Of a DNA stretch of 22,843 bases, positions 13,868-21,630 are shown piece after piece. The notes under the pieces were generated by a model. That model was not told the origin of the DNA, ran no database searches, and worked only from the letters and a program-made list of their open reading frames with translations. The translations under genes were made by a program, and so were the position numbers. The DNA comes from Methanomassiliicoccaceae archaeon UBA328 (lineage in GTDB: Archaea; Thermoplasmatota; Thermoplasmata; Methanomassiliicoccales; Methanomethylophilaceae). The stretch spans positions 57,947-80,789 of the forward strand of contig DAYM01000002.1 of assembly GCA_002506905.1 (NCBI GenBank), read 5' to 3'. The number at the start of each line of letters is the position of its first letter. Position 1 is the first letter of the stretch.

Positions 13868-16843
13868 ATGAACAAAATAACGATACTGGGTCTTATTGCA
13901 ATGCTTGCATTGTGTTCAGCCTTGGTTATTGCGGCAGATGATTCCGAAGGTGCTTCCGGTGAAACATGCAGCGTGTTAATAGATTCGGGAAACGGAGACA
14001 CCTGCTGGTCAGATGTCACATATTCGAGCGATGACAAGATCGGCGAGGTATTGCAGGAAGCTGCCAGCAGAAACGATATGAAATATGTGTACTCCGGCAG
14101 TTCGATCATTATTGACGGTCTGTCAATATCTACTGTCGGTGGAGGAAACGGTGATCCGTCATTCACAAAATCCGGAACGTCATCTGTCAAAGTGACATGT
14201 ATCTGGCACCTGTATGTATGGGAAGATTCCGATTGGAAAGAGATCTCTGTATCGAATGTATCCTCAGCGATTTCATATGAGAATATTGCCATCGGTTTCT
14301 ATCCCGACGATTGTGTTCCGACCGATACTCCGGATGTGAAAAATTCCTGGGTCATGTACCAGGGAGACTCAGCACAGACCGGAAATCAAACCGCAACATA
14401 CTCCGCCGAAGATGAAGGCTCCGTGATCTGGAGCAATGTCCTCGGCGGGCAGAGAGGGGTCTATGATACGATACTTGTTGCCGATGGGTATGTGATCGTA
14501 AAATACGGAACAGGTATGGAATCCAGTGAATACAGTAAATATGTTGCATCGCTGGTATGTTATGATGCAGAAACCGGAGATGAAAAGTGGAGTTTCACAT
14601 ACCCTGCGCTTCTCTATTATGAGACAGCTACGCCGGTGGTTGTTTCGGGATATGTCTATTTGCAGACCACGACAGGTTACATTTTCAAGATACCATTGGA
14701 GGTAGCACAAAAAGACCTTTATGACAGTATTACGACCTTCAACGGCGTCTCATATAACGATACCGATCTTGAAAATAGAGATACCGCAATACCCTATGAG
14801 ACCGGAGCCACCCTTGTAGGTTTCAAGTACACTGCCGGTCCCGGATCGCTGATATATGATTCGGGGTGCATATACTGCAGCTGTTCGAACGGTATGGTAT
14901 ACTGTTTCAGTCTGGACCTGGAGCTTATATGGTCCTATCAGACCGGCGGACACACATACTATACTGCTCCTACGATAGTCGGAGATCATCTCTATGCAGG
15001 TGCCTTAAACGGTTATTTGTATGTACTCAATAAGTACACAGGTGAAGAGATAGCAACACAGTTGGTGTACCAGGTCAATAATCATGGTTTATTATTCGGT
15101 TCAGTTGCAAACATCCATGCATTCGAGTCTGATGACGGTTACGATGTTATCGTGGCCTTTAACAGCGGAAGAGGGATGAACGCCACCAGCGGCGGTATGG
15201 CCGTTTACAGTTTCAACGGAACAGAACTTACACAGGTGTTCTATGATTCCGAAACATTCGGTCTGACTGGGAATTCTGTATCGGCCCTTATGACAGATTC
15301 ATTCATTGGAGTTGTTTTTGATGCGGGAAACGGATTGTATCTCCTCGACGTATCCGGAAATTATACGCTGCTGAATGACACGTTGTACAGCACTCATGCG
15401 GCCATAACCGTCGTAAATGACGAGCATCTGTACATTACAAGTTATTCTTCCGGAAATCCAACCTATATTCTGAATACGGAAGGAAAGATCCTTTACTACT
15501 TCGATCAACCCAAGGAGGTCACAAATTATTGTATGAGTCCGGCTGTGGTCATGGGCGATTACGTTTACTTGGCAAATGATGAGGGAATGTATTGTGTTTA
15601 CGGTGAGTTCAATGATTATGTCGCATCCGGCGGAAAGGGAATGCAATTGTACCAGATCCTGGCTATTGTGCTGATCGTTGTACTGGTTATCCTTGCAGCG
15701 CTTTATTGTGTGCTCAGATTCGCTATGAAGAAGGACAAGCCGTTCAAGTTCATCGGCGATAAGTTCAGGCATTACATATTCGGTGAGGATATTTCCCACA
15801 ATACCAAGGCCAGACACAGGCTGAAGTTCGTTCTTTTGATCGGTCTCACCGGTACTCTTCTGATGTTCATAGCCTGTCTCTGCATGGGTCCCGGCTCTAT
15901 CATGTCGGTGCCCGATATGTTCGGAAACCTGTTCTCCGCGATAAGCAAGGGCGGACAGAATCTGACGTACGAGGAACTGGCAGTCTACAATTCAAGGCTT
16001 CCCAGGACGTTGGCGGCTCTTGCCGTCGGTATCGGTCTGTCCATCGCGGGTGCGATGTATCAGGCGATCATCCGCAATCCGCTGGTCGATCCTTACATAA
16101 TGGGTGTGTCGGCCGGAGCAGGTACCGCCGCGGTCGCCGTCATCGCATTCGATTTCACATTCTTCGGACTCTTCGCCGCAAGTTCCGTCTACCTCGTGGC
16201 ATTGACCGCGATGGTGGGAGGTGTCGTCGCATTCGCGATCACGATGTTCCTGGCCGAAAAGGCCGGAGGTTCGTCTGTGAACTATGTTCTGGCGGGAGTT
16301 GTCGTCGGATTGGCATTCTCTGCGGTACAGACACTCATGCTGTCGCTGTCCGGAGAACATCTTACGGACTCTATCTCATGGCTGTTCGGATCCTTCGCCA
16401 ATATCAACTGGACGCAGGTATGGCTCGTGGTCATCCCGGCCATAACGATGTCTCTGGTACCGTTGATCTGGGCAAAGGAATTCAATCTGGTACTGCTGGG
16501 AGAGGATCAGGCCAAACAGATGGGTCTCGATGTTGTCAGATTCAACCGTATCATGCTTATCCTCGCTTCGATACTCACGTCTGTCTGTGTCGCATTCTGC
16601 GGTATAATCGGATTCGTCGGATTGGTCATACCCCATCTGTGCCGTATGGTCCTCGGCGGAGATCACCGTCTGGTGCTCCCCGCATCGATCGCATTCGGCG
16701 GAATACTGATGATGGGAGCAGATCTTCTGGCAAGGATGATGATGTACGGACAGGAACTGCCCGTAGGTGCCATCACCACCATCATCGGAGTGCCGGTGTT
16801 TGCTTATCTTCTTATTAAGAGAGGGAGGATGTACGATGGATGA
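13868..16843 (+). CDS. BtuC/FecCD-type permease fused to an extracellular beta-propeller
   Basis: A 991-residue chimera. Residues 1-24 form a signal/anchor helix. Residues about 32-150 are a domain like that of the preceding protein (VLQEAASRND, SIIIDGLS, IWHLYVWEDSDWKEI). Residues about 155-585 form a PQQ/BamB-like beta-propeller: LVCYDAETGDEKWSF, VVVSGYVYLQTTTGYIFKI, MVYCFSLDLELIWSYQTGG, HLYAGALNGYLYVLNKYTGE. A helix at about 594-618 crosses back in. Residues about 650-987 are a complete FecCD/BtuC permease with SRLPRTLAALAVG, IRNPLVDPYIMGVSAGAG, GFVGLVIPHLCRMVLGGDHR and ELPVGAITTIIGVPVF. BtuC permeases are normally about 330 residues, so the outer half is an addition of about 640. A strong GAGGAGAT site (13856-13863) precedes the ATG and overlaps the upstream stop. 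The propeller probably helps capture or gate the substrate outside the cell. Confidence 0.9.
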   Translation: MNKITILGLIAMLALCSALVIAADDSEGASGETCSVLIDSGNGDTCWSDVTYSSDDKIGEVLQEAASRNDMKYVYSGSSIIIDGLSISTVGGGNGDPSFTKSGTSSVKVTCIWHLYVWEDSDWKEISVSNVSSAISYENIAIGFYPDDCVPTDTPDVKNSWVMYQGDSAQTGNQTATYSAEDEGSVIWSNVLGGQRGVYDTILVADGYVIVKYGTGMESSEYSKYVASLVCYDAETGDEKWSFTYPALLYYETATPVVVSGYVYLQTTTGYIFKIPLEVAQKDLYDSITTFNGVSYNDTDLENRDTAIPYETGATLVGFKYTAGPGSLIYDSGCIYCSCSNGMVYCFSLDLELIWSYQTGGHTYYTAPTIVGDHLYAGALNGYLYVLNKYTGEEIATQLVYQVNNHGLLFGSVANIHAFESDDGYDVIVAFNSGRGMNATSGGMAVYSFNGTELTQVFYDSETFGLTGNSVSALMTDSFIGVVFDAGNGLYLLDVSGNYTLLNDTLYSTHAAITVVNDEHLYITSYSSGNPTYILNTEGKILYYFDQPKEVTNYCMSPAVVMGDYVYLANDEGMYCVYGEFNDYVASGGKGMQLYQILAIVLIVVLVILAALYCVLRFAMKKDKPFKFIGDKFRHYIFGEDISHNTKARHRLKFVLLIGLTGTLLMFIACLCMGPGSIMSVPDMFGNLFSAISKGGQNLTYEELAVYNSRLPRTLAALAVGIGLSIAGAMYQAIIRNPLVDPYIMGVSAGAGTAAVAVIAFDFTFFGLFAASSVYLVALTAMVGGVVAFAITMFLAEKAGGSSVNYVLAGVVVGLAFSAVQTLMLSLSGEHLTDSISWLFGSFANINWTQVWLVVIPAITMSLVPLIWAKEFNLVLLGEDQAKQMGLDVVRFNRIMLILASILTSVCVAFCGIIGFVGLVIPHLCRMVLGGDHRLVLPASIAFGGILMMGADLLARMMMYGQELPVGAITTIIGVPVFAYLLIKRGRMYDG

Positions 16844-17660
16844 ACCTGTGAAGCATAACGACAGCTGTCTGCTGGAGATCGAACATCTGGAGAAGGTGTA
16901 CGAGGATGACGGTTACCGCGCGGTGCGCGATGTGTCCTTCAAGATCCCTTCCGGACTCCTGGTCGGATTGATCGGCCCCAACGGATGCGGAAAGACGACC
17001 ATGATGAAGTGCATCAACAGGATGCATGAGGCCACGTCCGGCGATATCCGTATCGACGGCGAGACCGTTCTCGACAAGACCCCTCTGGAGGTTTCCAAGC
17101 TGGTATCCAATGTTCCCGCGGAGCTGAAAGCAAGTTTCGGCCTTACCGTTCTGGAAACCGTGATGCTGGGAAGATATCCCTATCTGAAGAACGTGTGGTG
17201 GGAGACTGAAGAGGATGAGACGATGGTGATGGAGGCGCTGAAGAAATTCGGTGTTGCGCATCTGAAGGACCGTCCTCTCAACATGCTCTCATCGGGAGAA
17301 AGACAGCGTGTGCTTATCGCAAAGGCCTATGTCCAGGAGCCCAGGCTCATGCTTGTGGATGAACCTACCTCGCATTTGGATATGAAGTACAAACTCGAGG
17401 TCATGGAATATCTCAGGGCGATGGTCAAGACGGACATGACGATCTTGGTCGCAGAGCACGACATCTCGCTTATGGCAAGATACTGCGATCTGTGCATCAT
17501 CATGAAGAAAGGCGAGCTCGTAGCCATCGGGGATCCGAAGAAGATCATCACCGAGAAACTGATAGAAGAGGTCTACGAGGTCAGTGCCAACGTCGATCTT
17601 GACAGGGACGGCGAACTGTATGTTCTTCCCAAGAGGTACATCGGAGATTACAAGATCTGA
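16836..17660 (+). CDS. BtuD/FhuC-like ABC transporter ATPase
   Basis: A 274-residue ATPase of the B12/siderophore/heme importer type. Walker A GPNGCGKT (47-54), signature LSSGERQRV (151-159), Walker B LMLVDEPTSHLD (171-182) and switch His H208 are intact. The Q-loop position, normally VPQ, reads NVPAE (residues 92-96), so the usual Gln is absent. The ATG at 16836 overlaps the end of the permease gene by 8 bases and has a strong GGGAGG site. It would drive the BtuC-like permease, probably as a dimer on the cytoplasmic face. A long hairpin terminator follows at once, ending the operon. Confidence 0.9.
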   Translation: MDEPVKHNDSCLLEIEHLEKVYEDDGYRAVRDVSFKIPSGLLVGLIGPNGCGKTTMMKCINRMHEATSGDIRIDGETVLDKTPLEVSKLVSNVPAELKASFGLTVLETVMLGRYPYLKNVWWETEEDETMVMEALKKFGVAHLKDRPLNMLSSGERQRVLIAKAYVQEPRLMLVDEPTSHLDMKYKLEVMEYLRAMVKTDMTILVAEHDISLMARYCDLCIIMKKGELVAIGDPKKIITEKLIEEVYEVSANVDLDRDGELYVLPKRYIGDYKI

Positions 17661-17670
17661 TCCCTGATCC

Positions 17671-17693
17671 GGCCGGATCCGACGGGTCCGGCC
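17671..17693 (+). terminator. Strong terminator of the corrinoid-type import operon
   Basis: GGCCGGATCC pairs with GGGTCCGGCC (10 bp with one G-T wobble) around a GAC loop, 10 bases past the ATPase stop, followed shortly by ATTTTTTC. The best intrinsic-type terminator in the window. Confidence 0.8.
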
Positions 17694-17731
17694 GCCAATC
17701 ATTTTTTCAACTATCAGATAAATTCCTCTCT

Positions 17732-18362
17732 TTGGGACTGTTCGGCAGCAACCGCACCGCAGGTCTGGCCCTGATGGTCGTAGGTGCCACCTCTTTTATT
17801 GTCGCCTTTGTGTTGTTGAATTACCTGCTTCAGTCCGATGAGTTGGAGTTGTCTTGGTGATATCGTTCCTTTTCACTTTGGCAGCGGGTGCGATAGAATT
17901 CACGGACGGTCTGATGATATTCCGTTCCCATCACAGTAAGATAGAGATCATCGAAGAGTATCTCAAGATCTCGGCGATCGTCATTCTGATAGATGTCGTC
18001 GGCGAATTGATATTCGGTCTGATGGAGGGTGAGGATATCCTGGATGAATCATTCTCTTTCGCTGTCTCTCTGTTATCCCTCCGATGATGTTCTTCATGGT
18101 GGTTTCTGTTAATAGAAAGAGGAAAGGCAATTTTGATAAGGCGATATGGGCAGTCTGTCTGATATTCTATACGTGAATGTTCATATGGACGGTATATCAG
18201 TTCGCTTCGTCACTCGATGTAAGTTATATCGAATATCTTGCGATCATATTCCTTGATTTCATCTGCATGGCGTCCATCTACTATTTTGTGTTCTCGGCCC
18301 TGATATCGAAGGAGTTCAGAAGAGAATACGGTATTCTGAAGGATGCGGACGTTTCCCTGTGA
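17732..18362 (+). pseudogene. Decayed multi-helix membrane protein gene
   Basis: Four adjoining open pieces read like one membrane protein broken by two frame changes and one stop. Piece 1 (about 17732-17860) contains LALMVVGATSFIVAFVLLNY. Piece 2 (17854/17857-18087) contains VISFLFTLAAGAIEFTDGL and SAIVILIDVVGELIFGLM. Piece 3 (18084-18176) contains MMFFMVVSVNRKRKG and ends YT at a TGA. Piece 4 (18177-18362) continues in the same frame with MFIWTVYQFASS and IEYLAIIFLDFICMASIYYF. Together they give about 210 residues with roughly six helices and charged cytoplasmic turns, ending EFRREYGILKDADVSL. Each piece lacks its own ribosome site and is too short for a complete helical bundle. The N terminus is also unclear, because no start lies between the upstream terminator and TTG 17732. 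Family not recognised. Four truly separate overlapping small proteins are possible but less likely. Confidence 0.65.
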
Positions 18363-18373
18363 GATGACCATTG

Positions 18374-18380
18374 TTTTATA
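18374..18380 (+). promoter_or_regulatory. TATA box for pncB
   Basis: TTTTATA centred about 28 bases ahead of the ATG at 18405, fitting a leaderless or nearly leaderless transcript. Confidence 0.5.
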
Positions 18381-18404
18381 CTGTATTTTCGATGTGGAAT
18401 CATA

Positions 18405-19838
18405 ATGTACGACAGGAACATCCCGCTTCTCTGCGATTATTACGAATACACTATGAGCAATGGGTATGAGGAATTCGGTCTGGGCGACCGTATCGTTTAT
18501 TTCGATATATTCTTCAGACGCATTCCCGACAACGGCGGATTCGCCATCGCCGCAGGTCTAGAACAGCTGATAGATTATCTTAAGGATCTGCATTTTTCCG
18601 AGAGCGATATAGAATTCCTGCGTTCCAAGGGAATATTCGGAGAGAAGTTCCTTAATTTCCTGAAGGATTTCCGTTTCACAGGCGATGTATGGGCCATACC
18701 GGAAGGAACTCCCGTGTTCCCCGGCGAACCTATCGTTACGATCAGGGCAAGGGCATCCGAGGCCCAGATACTGGAGACATTCTCCCTTCTGACCATCAAC
18801 CATCAGACGCTGATAGCAACAAAGGCCAACCGTATAGTGAGGGCTGCAGACGGGAGGACGGTCCTGGAATTCGGTTCCAGAAGGGCCCAGGGAACAGATG
18901 CCGCGATACTGGGTGCCAGGGCCGCATATATCGCAGGTTGCGGCGGAACCGCATGTACCGTCACCGACAAATGGTACGGTGTTCCGGCAAGCGGTACGAT
19001 GGCGCATTCATGGGTGCAGATGTTCGATTCCGAGTACGAGGCATTCAAGGCCTTCTGCGAACTCTATCCTACGAATGCGACATTGCTCGTGGATACCTAC
19101 AACACGCTGAAAAGCGGAGTGCCGAATGCGATTAGGGCATTCAAAGAGGTACTTCTGCCCAAGGGCATAACCAAATGTGCCATACGTCTCGATTCGGGCG
19201 ATTTCTCGTTCCTTACCCGCAAGGCAAGGAAGATGCTCGACGATGCGGGGCTCAAAGATTGCAAGATCGTGGTTTCCAATGCCCTCGACGAGTGGCTGAT
19301 CCGCGATCTGCTCGATCAGGGCGCATGCATCGATGCGTTCGGTGTAGGAGACAATCTTATCACATCTCACAGCGAGCCGGTCTTCAACGGCGTCTACAAG
19401 CTTGTTGCCATGGAAGACCCGGACGGCAAGATCGTTCCCAAGATCAAGATCTCCGAGAACGTCGAAAAGATCACTACGCCGCATTTCAAGAAGGTCTACA
19501 GACTCTTCGGTCCCGACGGGATGGCGATAGCCGATCAGATCTGCGTTCACGATGAGGTCATCGATGATTCCAAGCCTCTCGAGATATTCGATCCCGACGT
19601 TACCTGGAAGAAGAGCCTTCTTACGGATTTCACTGCAAAAGAGCTCATGGTCCCTATTTTCAAAGACGGGAAACTCGTCTATGACATGCCCCCGCTGGAT
19701 GAGATCAGGAAATACTGCAGGGAACAGACTGATACGCTCTGGGACGAGGTAAAGCGTTTCGCGAATCCCCATTGTTACTATGTGGATCTTTCGAAAGAAC
19801 TCTGGGAGATCAAACAGGACCTGATCAGATCTCACTGA
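18405..19838 (+). CDS. pncB: Nicotinate phosphoribosyltransferase
   Basis: A 477-residue enzyme of NAD salvage that joins nicotinate and phosphoribosyl pyrophosphate to nicotinate mononucleotide, using ATP. Family motifs run in order: LLCDYYEYTMSNGY near the N terminus, LEFGSRRAQGTDAAI (about 154-168), GTMAHSWVQMF with the His (H201) at the position that is phosphorylated in the family, LLVDTYNTLKSGVPNAI, IRLDSGDFSFL, and AFGVGDNLITS for phosphate binding. Length fits the long archaeal/bacterial type. It is monocistronic, with a TATA box 28 bases upstream, and its last 7 bases overlap the convergent SMR gene. Confidence 0.95.
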   Translation: MYDRNIPLLCDYYEYTMSNGYEEFGLGDRIVYFDIFFRRIPDNGGFAIAAGLEQLIDYLKDLHFSESDIEFLRSKGIFGEKFLNFLKDFRFTGDVWAIPEGTPVFPGEPIVTIRARASEAQILETFSLLTINHQTLIATKANRIVRAADGRTVLEFGSRRAQGTDAAILGARAAYIAGCGGTACTVTDKWYGVPASGTMAHSWVQMFDSEYEAFKAFCELYPTNATLLVDTYNTLKSGVPNAIRAFKEVLLPKGITKCAIRLDSGDFSFLTRKARKMLDDAGLKDCKIVVSNALDEWLIRDLLDQGACIDAFGVGDNLITSHSEPVFNGVYKLVAMEDPDGKIVPKIKISENVEKITTPHFKKVYRLFGPDGMAIADQICVHDEVIDDSKPLEIFDPDVTWKKSLLTDFTAKELMVPIFKDGKLVYDMPPLDEIRKYCREQTDTLWDEVKRFANPHCYYVDLSKELWEIKQDLIRSH

Positions 19839-20191
19839 TCGATATCCTTGGCGATCTTCTCATTGTGCTTACCGTGTTCGTGTTCGATACCGATGACCCC
19901 GGCAATGATGAGAACTACGCAGATCATCTTTGAGACCGTAAGGGAATCGTTGAACAATATCAGGCCGGCGATCAGGCTTCCGATGGCGCCTATACCTACC
20001 CAGACCGAATAAGCGGAACCCGCCGGCAGACTGGCCACAAGTCCTTTGTTAAGCAGGAGTGTGCTGATCACAAGCAGAACTGCAGTGGGTATGAGCCAGA
20101 TCCAGTCCGTGAAACCATTGGACATCTTCAGGGTTATGGCCCATCCGGTCTCGAACAGTCCGCCTATGGCAATATATGTCCATGGATTCAT
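19832..20191 (-). CDS. Small multidrug resistance (SMR) family transporter, second subunit
   Basis: A 119-residue four-helix protein beginning MNPWTYIAIGG. It has the SMR hallmarks: the membrane Glu in GGLFETGWAITLKMSNGF (E13), and SAYSVWVGIGAIGS in helix 3. A polar His/Lys-rich tail (EHEHGKHNEKIAKDIDQ) extends it past the usual 105-110 residues. I start it at 20191, where the ATG overlaps the stop of the upstream SMR gene by one base (TGATG); the longer frame upstream is only the neighbour's shadow. Helix 1 (LKMSNGF) resembles the SugE/Gdx guanidinium-exporter branch. It probably works as a heterodimer with its partner, exchanging protons for a cationic substrate. Confidence 0.88.
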   Translation of the reverse strand: MNPWTYIAIGGLFETGWAITLKMSNGFTDWIWLIPTAVLLVISTLLLNKGLVASLPAGSAYSVWVGIGAIGSLIAGLILFNDSLTVSKMICVVLIIAGVIGIEHEHGKHNEKIAKDIDQ

Positions 20192-20517
20192 CAGACACCT
20201 CCCGCAAGTCCGACGGCGCCGATTATGATAAGTCCCACGTACAAAGCAATGCGTTTGGTGATCTGTTCTTTGAAGAGCAGGGCACCGAGACCGACGGCAC
20301 ATACGGCACCGATCCCGGTCCAGACGGCATATGCGATGCCCACCGGTACCGAGGTCATTGCGAATGACAAGCAAAGCGGACTGGCGAACATGACGACAAC
20401 AGCCAATACGGAATAACCCAGATGTTTGAAGTTATCTGATTTCTTCAACGCAAGAAGCCATACCGGTTCCAGCAGACCTCCGACGATTATCCATATTATC
20501 GCACTGAGCTCGTACAT
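20191..20517 (-). CDS. Small multidrug resistance (SMR) family transporter, first subunit
   Basis: A 108-residue four-helix protein with GGLLEPVWLLALKKSDNF (key Glu E16) and VGIAYAVWTGIGAVCAVGLG in helix 3, close to the SugE/Gdx pattern. Positive charges lie in loops 1 and 3 (KKSDNFKH, KEQITKR), predicting both ends inside, whereas the partner is more evenly charged. Such pairs assemble as antiparallel heterodimers. A TATA element at 20543-20551 lies about 30 bases upstream, so the mRNA is nearly leaderless and leaves no room for a guanidine riboswitch. Confidence 0.88.
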   Translation of the reverse strand: MYELSAIIWIIVGGLLEPVWLLALKKSDNFKHLGYSVLAVVVMFASPLCLSFAMTSVPVGIAYAVWTGIGAVCAVGLGALLFKEQITKRIALYVGLIIIGAVGLAGGV

Positions 20518-20542
20518 TTGTATTCGACGATACTGCCCTACC

Positions 20543-20551
20543 TGTATTTAT
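20543..20551. promoter_or_regulatory. Shared TATA element of two divergent genes
   Basis: A single AT tract (GTATTTATTTG, 20544-20554) sits about 28-30 bases from both the SMR start (20517, minus) and the methyltransferase start (20575, plus). The spacer holds no other TATA-like sequence, so both transcripts seem to use this element in opposite directions and to be leaderless. Confidence 0.45.
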
Positions 20552-20574
20552 TTGTGCATGCCCATCCGCAGGTC

Positions 20575-21630
20575 ATGGGAAACGGGATGTCTCCGAGGGA
20601 GCGCGTGCTCTCGGCAATATCTATGCATGAGACGGACAGGAAGCCTGCCGCCATCTTCACTCAGAGTGCCACCGTGAGTCAGATGGAGCGTTGCGGAGTG
20701 TATTGGCCCGAGGCCAATTACGATCCTTCACAAATGGCGGTATTGGCTTCACAGGCGCGTTTTCTCGGTTTTGATTCCGTCAGGGTGCCTTTCTGTCTGA
20801 CGATAGAGGCCGAAAGACTCGGAAGTACGGTGGACAAAGGTTCCGGAGGCAGTACTCCAGTTGTCCGCGGTCAAAGGTACTTATTCGCTCCCGGCACCGA
20901 TGAGGCTCCCGACATGGACCTTATGGGGCCGGACGAATTCATTTCCGGCGGCAGACCCAAGACCGTCATCGATGCGGTCGCTCTGCTCAGCCGCGATCTC
21001 GGCAGCGAATATCCCGTTATTGCAGGGATGACCGGTCCGATGACGATATTGGCAGGTCTGATATCGGCGGAGAGTCTTCTGATTGCGATAATGATGGAAG
21101 AACCTGCCGTAGAGGAATATCTGAAGAAGATAACCGTGATCTCTGGGGAGTATGTCAGTGCGCTCTCGGATGCGGGGGCAGATGTGATACAGATGTCCGA
21201 GGGACTTGCATCGCCCGACATGCTCATGCCCGGCGAATTCGACAGATTCTCCGGCCGTTTCGTAAGGGATATATTCCTTGCCGGCGGACCGGACACCTAC
21301 ACCTCTCTGCACATCTGCGGAGATACCACGGCCGTTCTCAGGAAAATGTCATCGACAGGAGCGAACTGCCTGTCTATCGAGGAAAAGGTAGATCCGTTCG
21401 AGGCCAGAAGGCTTGTGGGGAACAATTCTGCGCTTGTAGGCAATGTCGGAGCGGTATTCCCTCTGATGTCCGGAACCGCGGCAGAATGCTCGGAGGCCGT
21501 AAAACTCTCCATGGATGCGGGATTCGATGTCATTGCTCCCGGATGCGGGCTTCCTGCCAAGACGCCTGATGAGAACCTCAGGGCCATGTCGGATACGGTC
21601 AGGACTTATAGGTCCCGATCCTCCAGATGA
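20575..21630 (+). CDS. Methylcobamide:coenzyme M methyltransferase, MtaA/MtbA type
   Basis: A 351-residue protein of the uroporphyrinogen-decarboxylase fold. The opening SPRERVLSAISMHETDRKPA and FTQSATVSQMERCGVYWPEA are characteristic of MtaA/MtbA. The zinc site for coenzyme M thiol is complete: HICGDTT (H246, C248) and APGCGLP (C324). These enzymes take the methyl group from a methylated corrinoid protein and give methyl-coenzyme M, the last step before methane formation. MtaA works with methanol (MtaB/MtaC), MtbA with methylamines; I cannot separate them by eye. The start at 20575 fits the TATA element; ATG 20587 (MSPRERV) is an alternative. The 3' end overlaps the convergent ferredoxin gene by 25 bases. 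Confidence 0.88.
   Translation: MGNGMSPRERVLSAISMHETDRKPAAIFTQSATVSQMERCGVYWPEANYDPSQMAVLASQARFLGFDSVRVPFCLTIEAERLGSTVDKGSGGSTPVVRGQRYLFAPGTDEAPDMDLMGPDEFISGGRPKTVIDAVALLSRDLGSEYPVIAGMTGPMTILAGLISAESLLIAIMMEEPAVEEYLKKITVISGEYVSALSDAGADVIQMSEGLASPDMLMPGEFDRFSGRFVRDIFLAGGPDTYTSLHICGDTTAVLRKMSSTGANCLSIEEKVDPFEARRLVGNNSALVGNVGAVFPLMSGTAAECSEAVKLSMDAGFDVIAPGCGLPAKTPDENLRAMSDTVRTYRSRSSR

Noticed and set aside
6145..18176. Reassigned UGA codon, suggested by two genes with internal UGA
   Set aside because: Most genes in the window end at UGA in the expected place (mtaB, the ATPase, pncB, the methyltransferase), so UGA is a normal stop here.
20191..20374. Longer version of the second SMR gene starting at 20374
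   Set aside because: The added N-terminal 61 residues are Arg/Cys-rich shadow of the upstream SMR gene; the ATG at 20191 gives the family start and a one-base overlap.
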